The position numbers and the translations under genes were made by a program. From Enterovibrio qingdaonensis (GTDB taxonomy: Bacteria > Pseudomonadota > Gammaproteobacteria > Enterobacterales > Vibrionaceae), in contig NZ_JAJUBB010000003.1 of the NCBI RefSeq assembly GCF_028683135.1, positions 62,001 to 126,000 of the forward strand: DNA of 64,000 bases. Direction: 5' to 3'. This document shows, piece after piece, positions 36,878 through 46,059 of this stretch (within the stretch, counting starts at the first letter, position 1; the number at the start of each line of letters is the position of its first letter). The notes beneath the pieces were generated by a model that was given only the letters and a program-made list of their open reading frames with translations, searched no databases and had not been told where the DNA came from.

Positions 36878-37582
36878 ATGATTAGGCTAGATAAATTTCT
36901 GTGTGACACCGTCGGTGTGACACGTAAGCAAGCAACGTATTTGCTGAAAGAAAAGCGTGTAACTGTTGAAGGCGAAATCGTAAAAAGCGGTGCGCTTAAA
37001 ATTGCAGAAGATGCGAACGTTGAATTTGATGGCATGGCACTTCGCTTGTCTGGCCCGCGTTATTACATGATGAACAAACCGGAAGGTTATGTTTGTTCAC
37101 ATGAAGATGCGCATAACCCAACCGTTTTTATCCTTTTCGATGAAGTCGGTGCTGAGAAATTGCACATTGCAGGACGTTTAGACTGCGATACAACGGGTTT
37201 GTTGCTTTTGACTGACGACGGTCAATGGTCGCATCGCGTGACTTCGCCAAAACATAAGTGCGATAAAACGTACCGTGTTTGGTTGGAAGATGCAGTGTCG
37301 GACGAAACGGCTGATCTATTTGCTGAAGGCGTTCAGCTTCGTGGAGAGAAGGCTGAAACCTTGCCTGCTCAAATGGAGAAAGTTGACGAGAAAGAAGTGC
37401 TGCTGACAATCCACGAAGGCAAATACCACCAAGTTAAGCGTATGTTCGCTTCGGTCGGTAATAAAGTCGTGGGCTTGCACCGTGAATCTGTAGGCGAACT
37501 GGTACTTGATGAAGCTTTGGAGCCAGGAGAATATCGTTCACTGACTGAAGACGAAATCGCACTGTTCATGCCGAAAAAGTAA
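36878..37582 (+). CDS. rsuA: 16S rRNA pseudouridine(516) synthase
   Basis: This 234-residue enzyme isomerises U516 in 16S rRNA. It has an N-terminal S4 RNA-binding domain (residues 1-45, with LDKFLCDTVGVTRKQATYLL) and the catalytic motif GRLDCDTTGLLLLT with D102 as nucleophile, the same number as in E. coli RsuA. The C-terminal EGKYHQVKRMFA is the conserved motif of this family. The gene is followed by its own terminator and then bcr, the same order as in E. coli. Confidence 0.96.
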   Translation: MIRLDKFLCDTVGVTRKQATYLLKEKRVTVEGEIVKSGALKIAEDANVEFDGMALRLSGPRYYMMNKPEGYVCSHEDAHNPTVFILFDEVGAEKLHIAGRLDCDTTGLLLLTDDGQWSHRVTSPKHKCDKTYRVWLEDAVSDETADLFAEGVQLRGEKAETLPAQMEKVDEKEVLLTIHEGKYHQVKRMFASVGNKVVGLHRESVGELVLDEALEPGEYRSLTEDEIALFMPKK

Positions 37583-37611
37583 TTTCACACGCGGCGTAAT
37601 GCCTTTGGAAG

Positions 37612-37642
37612 AAAAAGCACTGTTCGTTAGCAGTGCTTTTTT
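37612..37642 (+). terminator. Rho-independent terminator after rsuA
   Basis: AAAAAGCACTG pairs perfectly with CAGTGCTTTTT around an eight-base loop, with a T-run on the plus strand. Confidence 0.9.
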
Positions 37643-37878
37643 ATGTCCTTGTAATCAAGAGTTAAGTTGTTTTGACCCGTAAAGATTTACTCTGAGATGG
37701 TCGCTTTTAAGTGGAATTTCCATCTAACAATCTTAGGGTTAGCAGCATTAGTTTTCGCTTCCAACTAGAAAGTCATTATTTCCTCAATGGAATTAATCTA
37801 AGTGTTATTATGTGACTTCTGACCCGTTTCGTACGGCAAGAATAACTTCTTACTTCACCTTTTCTTATCAAGGCGTCC

Positions 37879-39078
37879 ATGACAACGAATGCTACTAATC
37901 CGCCAGCACAACAGCTGACATTTTTACTGATCCTTGTGCTCGGTGCTATTTCCGCATTGACGCCGCTTGCTATCGACATGTATCTGCCTGCAATGCCTGA
38001 AATTGCGCGCGATTTGGCGGCGACTCCGGGTCAGGTTCAGACAACGTTAGCTGCCTATACCGCGGGATTCGCAATTGGTCAGTTGATACATGGCCCAATT
38101 TCAGACAGCTATGGTCGTCGACCTGTGCTTATTGTCGGCACTGTTTTGTTCTTAATTGGTGCCGTTGTTAGCGCATTGGCAGCAGACATTGATACCTTGA
38201 CCTATGTTCGTGCGGCTCAAGGTTTTTGCGGTGCTGCGGCGGCCGTTGTCATTCAGGCCTTGGTTCGCGATATGTTTGATCGTGAAGATTTTGCGCGCAC
38301 CATGTCTTTCATTACGCTTGTTATGACGGTTGCACCGTTAGCGGCACCAATGATTGGTGGTTACTTGGCGGTGTGGTTTGGTTGGCGTTCGATCTTTTGG
38401 TTGTTGGCCGGTTTTGCGGTGTTGGTCATCGTACTTATTTTTACGTTGATCCCTGAAACGCTGCCCGCTGAGCGACGCCCGCCATTGCGAATAGGCGCGA
38501 CGCTGCGAAACTACCTAAAAATTCTTCGCACACGAAAATCCGTTGGGTATATCTTTGCATCAGGTTTTTCGTTTGCTGGTATGTTCTCGTTTTTAACGGC
38601 GGGTTCGTTTGTTTATATCGACTATTATGGCGTGAGTGTTCAAAACTTCGGTTACCTCTTTGGTTTGAACGTTGTGTGCCTGATATTCATGACGTCTTTT
38701 AATGGTAAGTTTGTTCGCAAGCTTGGCAGTGAAAAAATGCTCAAAATCGGCCTGACTATCCAATTGCTTGCGGGTATCGCACTGATTGTAGGCCAGGTGC
38801 TTGAACTTGGTTTGTGGGGTACCGTGATTCCGGTTGTGTTCTTTGTGGGTACAATCTCTATCGTGGGCAGTAACTCAATGGCTTGTGTACTAAGTAGCTA
38901 CCCAGAACTCGCGGGAACGGCGTCATCGTTAGCAGGCACCATGCGATTTGGGACAGGCACAGTAGTTGGTGGTATAGTCGCGTCGATTCCGGTTCAATCA
39001 GCATGGCCTATGACAGGTGCCATGGCTGTATGTGCAATTCTATCCGCCCTGTTTTATTGGGGTTTAGCGAAAAAATAA
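37879..39078 (+). CDS. bcr: Bcr/CflA-family multidrug efflux transporter
   Basis: The 399-residue major facilitator protein has twelve predicted membrane segments. Seen: TPLAIDMYLPAMPEIARDL near the N-terminus, GPISDSYGRRPVLIVG in the first cytoplasmic loop, QGFCGAAAAVVIQALVRDMFDR and TLVMTVAPLAAPMIGGYL, all typical of Bcr/CflA proton-driven exporters (bicyclomycin, sulfonamides in E. coli). AAGG lies before the ATG. It is followed four bases later by a DUF2913-like gene, so the two form an operon. Confidence 0.93.
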   Translation: MTTNATNPPAQQLTFLLILVLGAISALTPLAIDMYLPAMPEIARDLAATPGQVQTTLAAYTAGFAIGQLIHGPISDSYGRRPVLIVGTVLFLIGAVVSALAADIDTLTYVRAAQGFCGAAAAVVIQALVRDMFDREDFARTMSFITLVMTVAPLAAPMIGGYLAVWFGWRSIFWLLAGFAVLVIVLIFTLIPETLPAERRPPLRIGATLRNYLKILRTRKSVGYIFASGFSFAGMFSFLTAGSFVYIDYYGVSVQNFGYLFGLNVVCLIFMTSFNGKFVRKLGSEKMLKIGLTIQLLAGIALIVGQVLELGLWGTVIPVVFFVGTISIVGSNSMACVLSSYPELAGTASSLAGTMRFGTGTVVGGIVASIPVQSAWPMTGAMAVCAILSALFYWGLAKK

Positions 39079-39082
39079 AAAC

Positions 39083-39736
39083 ATGAGTTACATTTTAGAT
39101 ATTAAATCACTGGTTGATTCTGCATTGGCAGAATTGGACGAGATGAAAGCGGCTGGCAAGGTACAAAATAACCCTGTTAGTGAAGAATCTTTTTTGTGCC
39201 GCTGGGTTGCGCAAGCAATGAAAAAGCAGCGTTTTGGCAATTCGGTTGCTAAAGAGATGACTGGCTGGGTGCAGCAGGGTCGTAGCCATGGTAAGAACGC
39301 GAACTTGAAAGGTCAAATGCAACATATTGCTAAGGCGTATCACACCGTGTTCCCTGAAGGTGACGAGCATGCCCCAATCACTCGAGCGCACTTTGATGCG
39401 TTGGTTGAGACGTTAGCTGCTGAAGATTGGATGATCCACACGGAATATGAAATCAATCGTAAGGTACGTGTTATCTCTGATGGTCAGCATTCTTTTGCGG
39501 TTTGCAGCAGTGCGATTGCTAAAAGCTTCAATGAGCAAGGTGAGCTTGTTAAGCCGCTAAGCCTTTATGTGCGTGGCCCTGAGCCTTGGTTTTTGGATGC
39601 CGTACTCGAGAAAGGTATGTTACTGACAAAAGTCACTGACTATAAATCTATCGTGAAGTATCACGGTGAATACGTGTTATGGCCGAGCAACAAAGCCGAC
39701 AGGCTGGCGATTTTGCCACCGAGCCTGAAACCGTAA
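39083..39736 (+). CDS. DUF2913-like protein
   Basis: This 217-residue soluble protein resembles the DUF2913 family of vibrios, judging by the opening MSYILDIKSLVDSALAELDEM and the FLCRWVAQAMKKQRFGNSVAKEM segment. That is recognition from memory and not proven. There is no signal peptide or membrane helix. It is four bases downstream of bcr and ends before a strong terminator. No function is known. Confidence 0.65.
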   Translation: MSYILDIKSLVDSALAELDEMKAAGKVQNNPVSEESFLCRWVAQAMKKQRFGNSVAKEMTGWVQQGRSHGKNANLKGQMQHIAKAYHTVFPEGDEHAPITRAHFDALVETLAAEDWMIHTEYEINRKVRVISDGQHSFAVCSSAIAKSFNEQGELVKPLSLYVRGPEPWFLDAVLEKGMLLTKVTDYKSIVKYHGEYVLWPSNKADRLAILPPSLKP

Positions 39737-39752
39737 GCTGACATAACAATGT

Positions 39753-41240
39753 CTATTGGCGGGGCGATGGAGTAATTTCTGTCGCCCCGCTTTTTTTTGC
39801 TAACGCGATAGCCATACCTTTAAAAATGAACAGATGGGCTGGCATCATTGCAAACCAATAGAGTAACCCTCTGAAACCGGCAGGGTGCCACCAGGCGCGA
39901 ATATCTAAGGTACGGTGCGTGCCATGGTCGATAATCGTAAACTCAAGTCGACCGAGTCCTGGTGCCTTCATTCCAAACAACAGGGATAAGTGTTTGAGTG
40001 GCTCACACTGAATGACTTTCCAACTGTCTATGAAGTCGCCGACACCTAGGTTGTCACCTGACGGATGTTGCTTAACTAGCGCGTTGCCACCAAACAAGGC
40101 ATCAATGTATCCGCGCAGTACCCATAGCCAATCGCCAAAAAAGTAACCTTCATCTCCACCGACTTTCTGAATGTTTTTCCATAGCTGTTCCGCAGTAGCA
40201 TCGGTATCAACACTGAATCCTGCTTGTTTTGGGTAGTATCCGTATCCTTTATGCCAGCGGGAAATTGCATCCGGGTCATATCCCCAAATTTCATTTTTAA
40301 CGACATCACTTTCTGAAGACAAGGCCGTTTCCACAGCGGCTTCAAAGTGAATAGCAGGCAAGGGAAGTAAGGTAGACACATCGGTCGTATCAGACACCAA
40401 GTTGTGGCTAAGGCCTTCAATGAGTGCAGCGGCGATAGGGGTTGGTACGGAGGTAGCAATCGATAGACAAGAGGCTGCCATTTTTGGGGTTAGGAAAGGC
40501 ACTTTAATGATCAAAATACGCTTGTTGATCATGCGAGCAAGTCGTTGCATTTGTTGCTCGTAACTAATGACTTCAGGGCCTTTCATTTCTAATACGAGGG
40601 AACCATCGAGTGACAACGTCACCATTTGACCTAAATAACGAATCACTGTTTCAAGGGCTATTGGGCTGGATTGGGAGGTAAGCCATATGGGGGCTATCAC
40701 AGCGGGGAGATGACTGACTACATCTCGCATCACTTCAAAAGCGGCAGATCCCGTTCCGATGATAATGCCGGCTCGAAGCTCTATGATTTGCACATTGCTT
40801 TCTCGAAGGATGTTACCCGTTGCTTTACGCGCACTCAGGTGGGGGGATGATTTGCCTTCTGGTTGCGTTGCACCGAGGTAAATAACCCTTTTGACATGGC
40901 TTAGCGAAAGGGCATTAGACACGTTGCGCGCGATGGCTAGTTCATAGTCGTAAAACGCAGAGCCTGATGCCATGCCATGAACGAGGTAATAAACGATATC
41001 AATATTGTGTAAAAGCTCTGAAAGCGCAGCCGCACACTCTCCATCTAGGTCTAAATGGTGTAGCGACACATTTGGATGACGATGCCAGACTTGTTTTGAC
41101 AGTTGAGACAGGTTTCTGCTGGTGGCTTTTACATGATGACCTGCACGTAACAACGCTGGAACGAGATTGCTACCGACGTAACCATTCGCTCCTATGACGA
41201 GAATACGAGACGCTGAAACTGGATCCTGGCTGATATTCAT
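39753..41240 (-). CDS. NAD(P)-binding epimerase-like protein with C-terminal DUF2867-like domain
   Basis: This 495-residue protein has an N-terminal Rossmann fold with the atypical-SDR motif ILVIGANGYVGSNLVPALL (about 14-32) and segments like VIYLGATQPEG. The C-terminal part (about 330-495) contains FFGDWLWVLRGYIDALFGG, VGDFIDSWKV and AWWHPAGFRGLLYWFAMMPAHLFIFKGM, the DUF2867 pattern. Such fusions may act on membrane or lipid-soluble substrates, which is inference. The extreme C-terminus is encoded inside the terminator of the opposite operon. Confidence 0.82.
   Translation of the reverse strand: MNISQDPVSASRILVIGANGYVGSNLVPALLRAGHHVKATSRNLSQLSKQVWHRHPNVSLHHLDLDGECAAALSELLHNIDIVYYLVHGMASGSAFYDYELAIARNVSNALSLSHVKRVIYLGATQPEGKSSPHLSARKATGNILRESNVQIIELRAGIIIGTGSAAFEVMRDVVSHLPAVIAPIWLTSQSSPIALETVIRYLGQMVTLSLDGSLVLEMKGPEVISYEQQMQRLARMINKRILIIKVPFLTPKMAASCLSIATSVPTPIAAALIEGLSHNLVSDTTDVSTLLPLPAIHFEAAVETALSSESDVVKNEIWGYDPDAISRWHKGYGYYPKQAGFSVDTDATAEQLWKNIQKVGGDEGYFFGDWLWVLRGYIDALFGGNALVKQHPSGDNLGVGDFIDSWKVIQCEPLKHLSLLFGMKAPGLGRLEFTIIDHGTHRTLDIRAWWHPAGFRGLLYWFAMMPAHLFIFKGMAIALAKKSGATEITPSPRQ
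39759..39798 (+). terminator. Terminator of the bcr operon, embedded in the opposing gene
   Basis: GCGGGGCGA at 39759-39767 pairs with TCGCCCCGC at 39782-39790, and eight T follow on the plus strand. The whole stem lies within the last codons of the minus-strand epimerase-like gene. Confidence 0.88.
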
Positions 41241-41617
41241 CTCTTACCTTCAATGGTGAGGTGTATGACAATCACTTTTAAATCTTATCTAGATTGCAAG
41301 GCAGGTGCAGGAGAAAGCGTAAATTATGTGACACTTCGGTGTGCTTCGTCCGTATTGTTTAAAGTGGCAAACGGAATAAAGCACTTGTGCTGTCACATCA
41401 TTGAAATAAAGGGGATTGTTTTAACGAGAGATCCCGTTAAGCCGTGCGTGTTAGTATTTGTATGATGAATTAGTCAATTTCACCGTCTGTCATTTACGGT
41501 CAATTTGAGGACTTGCTTCAAATCTCTTTCTTGACAGCAAATATTGCGGTAAATTGCTTCACCATTCCTTTGTGTCGAACTGCGTAACCAAAGGAATTTA
41601 TTCATAAAGGGGATATG
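41241..41617. other. 377-base divergent region before the ABC export operon
   Basis: This AT-rich spacer lies between the epimerase-like gene (minus) and the ABC ATPase gene (plus). A six-base inverted repeat, ATTTGA-n9-TCAAAT, lies at 41503-41523, and a TTGACA is present at 41532-41537 without a clear -10 at the right distance. No gene was found. Confidence 0.4.
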
Positions 41618-42289
41618 ATGTTAGAGCTGGTGGGTCTTTGCAAAGGGTATCTTGATGGTGGTGAATTTCACCCTGTATTGCAAGGTGCTGAATTGTCTCT
41701 GACTAAGCACGACCAAATGGCTCTAATGGGCGAGAGTGGGTCAGGGAAAAGCACCTTGCTTAACCTGATTGGTGGATTGGATAACCCCGACTCGGGCGAA
41801 GTATGGCTAGATAAAACACCGCTTCATGAACTGTCCGAGCGCGAACGTACCCGTTATCGCCGACACAACATTGGAATGATCTTCCAACAATTCAACTTGC
41901 TTCCAACCTTAACAATCGCCGATAACATCCGATTTTGTCGACAGCTCAAAGGGCTTCATGAAGATGACAGCTTGTGGCGACAAATACTCTCGGCATTGGA
42001 CTTAATGCCCCTTTTAGGCCGATACCCTGAAGAAGTCTCTGGTGGTCAACAGCAACGCGCGGCAATTGCGCGCGCTTTGTATATGGAGCCGAAAATCCTG
42101 CTTGCCGATGAGCCAACGGGGAGCCTAGATGAACGCAATGCTGAAGCGGTTATGCGTTTATTGACCTCACTGACAAAGTCTCTCGACTGCGCACTACTTA
42201 TTGTTACTCATAGTGAAAAAGTGGCTGATCACCTAGGAAATAGAGTGACTTTACAAGGGGGCGTCCTCAATGTACGTGCCCGTAGCTAG
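41618..42289 (+). CDS. ABC transporter ATP-binding protein (LolD/MacB type)
   Basis: This 223-residue ATPase has Walker A GESGSGKSTLLNLIGG, the signature VSGGQQQRAAIARAL, Walker B ILLADEPTGSLD and the switch His in LLIVTHS. The FQQFNLLPTLTIADNI stretch is typical of the LolD/MacB group, which pairs with FtsX-type permeases and moves lipids, lipoproteins or peptides outward. Two ATG codons are adjacent; the second is chosen because AAGGGG sits five bases before it. It overlaps the permease gene by 20 bases. Confidence 0.92.
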   Translation: MLELVGLCKGYLDGGEFHPVLQGAELSLTKHDQMALMGESGSGKSTLLNLIGGLDNPDSGEVWLDKTPLHELSERERTRYRRHNIGMIFQQFNLLPTLTIADNIRFCRQLKGLHEDDSLWRQILSALDLMPLLGRYPEEVSGGQQQRAAIARALYMEPKILLADEPTGSLDERNAEAVMRLLTSLTKSLDCALLIVTHSEKVADHLGNRVTLQGGVLNVRARS

Positions 42290-44729
42290 AGCCCTTTTCG
42301 GACACTACCGACGACATCCGTTTCAAGTGTTGTTGGTATGGCTTGGGTTAACGCTCGGTGTTGCACTGCTGGTTGGTGTAATGTCCATCAACCAGCATGC
42401 GAAAGACAGCTACGAAAAAGGGGCGAATTTATTTACCAATCCTTTCCCTTATGTCGTACAGCACCAAGAGCGTGGTAAACGTATTCCTGAATCGCAGTAT
42501 ATTTCTCTGCGTCGTCACGGATTTTCACAATGCGTGCCGATTGATTATCTTCGAACGCAAACTGCCGATGGCAAAGATATTCAGTTAATGGGTGTCGATA
42601 CGGTTGCCATGTATTCGTTTAATCGTGCCAACCCTGATGCGATTAAAAATCAACAACCCTTGTCCCTTGGCTACAACTCTCTATGGGTAAGCACAGAGCT
42701 TGCTAATCACTTCGGTTGGAAAGAAGGTCAACATATCACCCTTAAAAACGGGGAAAAGATCGGGCCGATTGCATTGATGGAAGCGCGTCATATCGGAGCC
42801 GGAACACGTATATTTGGCGATATTTCGGTCATTCGTAATTTGTCCGATCATGACGGTTTCCGGCAAGTATATTGTGGCGAGATGACAAAGGTTGAAAGGG
42901 ATGCGTTGCGGGCGTTTGTCCACCCGACAGCCATACTTACTCGTACAGAATCTGCGCAACTTGGCCCGCTGACTCATGCCTTTCATTTGAACCTCTTTGC
43001 TATGGGGCTGCTGGCTTTCGTTGTTGGCCTGTTTATCTTCTACCAAGCCATATCCTTGTCGATGGCACAGCGACAACCGCTCGTTGGGACGATGCGAGAA
43101 TTGGGCGTTGGGCGCAAGTCTCTGGCTCTCGTTATTTCATTGGAAATGCTGATTTGGTTATTCCTGGGTTTGGTAGGCGGTAACATCGCAGGCCTGACGC
43201 TCGCTCAAAAACTTATGCCAACGGTGGCGACAACACTGAGTGACCTTTACGGGGCCAATATCGACCTTACGCTGCATTGGCAGTGGGAGTGGGGGTTCTA
43301 CAGCTTCTTGCTTGGCGTATGCGGTTTTATTCTCGCTTCTGGCTGGCCGCTATATCGCCTGCTTACAACGCCACCGGCCCACCTTTCCAAGCGCATGTCT
43401 TTGGTGCGATTCTCTGGGAAAGAGTTTAAATGGCAGGCAGGTATCGCAGTATTTCTCAGTATTGTCGCCTTGTTCGTTTACGCAGCACCACAGAGTCAGG
43501 CTCAGGGGTTCACACTCATTGCGTTGATTCTGATCAGTGGTGGTCTGCTGCTGCCGTATTTTATGTGGAAGACGTTTCTGCTGATTTCAGACAAGGTAAA
43601 CGTCGCACGTCTGCGTTGGTTAATGTCGGATGCATCTGCGAGCCTGAGTTATCGTGGTATCGCAGCCATGGCGTTTATGATGGCTATTGCGACCAATATT
43701 GGCATGGAAACCATGGTAGGGAGTTTCCGAAATACCACCGAGAATTGGCTTCAACAGCGCCTCGCAGCTGACATTTACATTCGTCCGGATAAAAGCATTG
43801 TCACGCCGCTTTCCGATTGGCTTAAAGCGCAGCCTGACGTTGAACAAAACCTCATTCAATGGCGGCATGAAATTGATTCGTTGCGTGGTGTTGTCGAGAT
43901 TCAAACCATAGGCACCACGAAAGAAGAACGTGAAGCTCTCGCCCTCAAAGTTACTGTACCTGACTATTGGAATGCATTGCACCAACAGCAATCCTTGTTA
44001 GTGAGTGAATCGTTAGCTCTGGAATTTGATGTGGAAACGGGCGATACGATTCAATTGCCACCACCGTTTGCCGATGAATGGACAGTGTCAGGTGTGTATT
44101 TTGACTATGGTAACCCTCATGGGCAGGTGATCATTTCTAATCGCTCTGCACTGATTCCTTGGGTAGAGGATCAAGGCAGGGTCGGCGTTGCGGCAAAGTT
44201 GAAAGATGGGGCTGATAGCGAAACTCTTGTGAACAAGCTGAAGCAAGAGTTTGGTTTGGTAGATTCTCAGATCAGTAATCAGCGCGATATCTTATCGATG
44301 GCTATGCGTATATTCGACCGTACTTTCTTGGTGACGGACACGCTTTGCACACTGACACTCATCATCGCAATTTGTGGTTTATTCTTCTCCACTTTAGCCA
44401 CTGAACTCTCCCGACAGCGCCAGTATGCGTTATTACGATATATGGGGATTTCAGGACGTGAGCTCGCATTTGTCGGCGGTGGCCAATTGATGTTGATCGG
44501 CTTGTTCTCTGCGCTTTTTGCCTTGCCACTCGGCCTGATCATCGCCGAAGTCCTCGTCAATATAGTGCTTAAATACTCTTTCGGTTGGACCATGACTGTG
44601 TCTTATTTCCCCTTCAGTTATTTCGTCACGTTAGGCGGTGCTCTCGCGTCTCTGCTGATTGCCGGGTGTTGGCCAGTTTGGCGATTGATTAAGCGGTCGG
44701 CCATTTTGTCGTTGAGGGATGCACAGTAA
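42270..44729 (+). CDS. FtsX-like ABC permease, long two-domain form
   Basis: This 819-residue membrane protein has an N-terminal helix (about 16-38), a large periplasmic domain, a cluster of helices around 235-430, a second periplasmic domain (about 490-670) and terminal helices. Two FtsX-like permease repeats can be seen, one around MRELGVGRKSLALVISLEML and one around LLRYMGISGRELAFVGGGQLM. One protein therefore carries both permease halves. It is coupled to the ATPase gene by overlap and to the lipocalin-like gene by a TAATG junction. It probably exports or extracts a lipid-like substrate, an inference from family. Confidence 0.9.
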   Translation: MYVPVARALFGHYRRHPFQVLLVWLGLTLGVALLVGVMSINQHAKDSYEKGANLFTNPFPYVVQHQERGKRIPESQYISLRRHGFSQCVPIDYLRTQTADGKDIQLMGVDTVAMYSFNRANPDAIKNQQPLSLGYNSLWVSTELANHFGWKEGQHITLKNGEKIGPIALMEARHIGAGTRIFGDISVIRNLSDHDGFRQVYCGEMTKVERDALRAFVHPTAILTRTESAQLGPLTHAFHLNLFAMGLLAFVVGLFIFYQAISLSMAQRQPLVGTMRELGVGRKSLALVISLEMLIWLFLGLVGGNIAGLTLAQKLMPTVATTLSDLYGANIDLTLHWQWEWGFYSFLLGVCGFILASGWPLYRLLTTPPAHLSKRMSLVRFSGKEFKWQAGIAVFLSIVALFVYAAPQSQAQGFTLIALILISGGLLLPYFMWKTFLLISDKVNVARLRWLMSDASASLSYRGIAAMAFMMAIATNIGMETMVGSFRNTTENWLQQRLAADIYIRPDKSIVTPLSDWLKAQPDVEQNLIQWRHEIDSLRGVVEIQTIGTTKEEREALALKVTVPDYWNALHQQQSLLVSESLALEFDVETGDTIQLPPPFADEWTVSGVYFDYGNPHGQVIISNRSALIPWVEDQGRVGVAAKLKDGADSETLVNKLKQEFGLVDSQISNQRDILSMAMRIFDRTFLVTDTLCTLTLIIAICGLFFSTLATELSRQRQYALLRYMGISGRELAFVGGGQLMLIGLFSALFALPLGLIIAEVLVNIVLKYSFGWTMTVSYFPFSYFVTLGGALASLLIAGCWPVWRLIKRSAILSLRDAQ

Positions 44730-45847
44730 TGTCGAGAAGAGATCCACGCCAAGGGCCCATGCTTCGAATTATTGGGTGGAGCACGGCAATCTTTCTGTGC
44801 GTAATCGCATTCTTTGGTTCTGTATTGTTTAAGAGCTCGCCACCTGAGCGCGGAGCGGTGGAAATGCTACTCGCTAACAACGAGAAAGGTTTCGCAAACG
44901 TTGAGCCTGGCTATGCAATAACATTTCCAAAAGACTATGGCGTACACGAAGAGTTCCGCCAAGAGTGGTGGTATGTCACCGCCAATCTGAGCGACAAGGA
45001 CGGGAATAAATACGGTATTCAGTGGACGGTGTTTCGCAGTGCAGTTTCACCAGAAAAAGGTGAGCAATGGGACAATCAACAGATTTATATGGCGCATGCC
45101 GTACTAACGACATCAGAACAGATGTATAGCTCAGAGCGATTCTCTCGCGGCGGGATTGGACAAGCTGGCGTTTCTTCTCAACCATTTTCAGTGTGGCTTG
45201 ATGATTGGGAATGGACCTCAGCATCGAAAGAAGTATTTCCCTCGATTCTTGTCGCAGGAGAAAACACCTTTAGTTTTTATTTGAACATGAAGCGGACACA
45301 AAGCGAAGTTCTTCAAGGTGTCGACGGCTATAGCAAAAAGCATGCAAAGGACAATGTCGCATCTTATTACTTTAGTGTGCCAGCGGTTGATATTGCTGGA
45401 ACGATTATGATTGAAGGTGAATCAGTAGATGTGACCGGTAAGGGCTGGATTGATCGTGAGTGGAGCACAAAGGCCCTGAGTGATGACCAAAAAGGCTGGG
45501 ATTGGTTTGCTTTACAATTCGAAGATGGTGATTCGTTGGTGATGGTACAGGTACGCAGCGAAAATGGACCCTATCGATTTGGTTCATTAACAAATGCCGA
45601 AGGGGAAACAGTTATCTTACAACCTGAAGAAATCGAAATGATGCCACAGACATTCACCAAAGTGTCTTCAGGTCGCTACGTGCCAACGGAATGGCAATTG
45701 AAACTACCCAAGCATGGTATAGATATCACGACATCACCGTTAAATGAACAAAACTGGTTGTCATTTGCCTTCCCGTATTGGGAAGGGCCTATAGAGATAA
45801 CAGGTTCAAAACAAGGCGTTGGCTTTATGGAAGTGACGGGTTACTAG
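44729..45847 (+). CDS. AttH/CrtC-type lipocalin-like protein
   Basis: This 372-residue protein has one N-terminal membrane anchor (about 12-31) and a periplasmic lipocalin-like double barrel. Family motifs are FRQEWWYVTANL near residue 73, WTVFRSAVSPEKG and GKGWIDREWSTKAL near 235. The fold is shared with carotenoid 1,2-hydratase, but no carotenoid genes are near, so a lipid-carrier role is more likely. The ATG overlaps the permease stop. The order ATPase-permease-AttH-like recurs in other proteobacteria by memory. A terminator follows. Confidence 0.86.
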   Translation: MSRRDPRQGPMLRIIGWSTAIFLCVIAFFGSVLFKSSPPERGAVEMLLANNEKGFANVEPGYAITFPKDYGVHEEFRQEWWYVTANLSDKDGNKYGIQWTVFRSAVSPEKGEQWDNQQIYMAHAVLTTSEQMYSSERFSRGGIGQAGVSSQPFSVWLDDWEWTSASKEVFPSILVAGENTFSFYLNMKRTQSEVLQGVDGYSKKHAKDNVASYYFSVPAVDIAGTIMIEGESVDVTGKGWIDREWSTKALSDDQKGWDWFALQFEDGDSLVMVQVRSENGPYRFGSLTNAEGETVILQPEEIEMMPQTFTKVSSGRYVPTEWQLKLPKHGIDITTSPLNEQNWLSFAFPYWEGPIEITGSKQGVGFMEVTGY

Positions 45848-45874
45848 ACGGCTTTTGTTGATGACTGGACAAAG

Positions 45875-45900
45875 AAAGGGCGCATTGGCGTCCTTTTTTT
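45875..45900 (+). terminator. Terminator of the ABC/AttH-like operon
   Basis: AAAGGGCGC-ATTG-GCGTCCTTT forms a nine-pair stem with one G-T, followed by a run of seven or more T on the plus strand. Confidence 0.85.
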
Positions 45901-46059
45901 ATTCATATCTGAGAATGCGTGTTTCTCGGCTGAAATTGAGGGATTTGGGTTTGAGTATTCATTGAGCATTATACCGACTATGTCTATGGTTAATTATGGA
46001 GATAACAAAATAATAACATTCGCACCATTCACTTAGATTGACACACTGAGGTGTTTTTT

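Noticed and set aside
43240-43771. Extra plus-strand frames inside the ABC permease
   Set aside because: They lie wholly inside the 819-residue permease gene and show no family features of their own.
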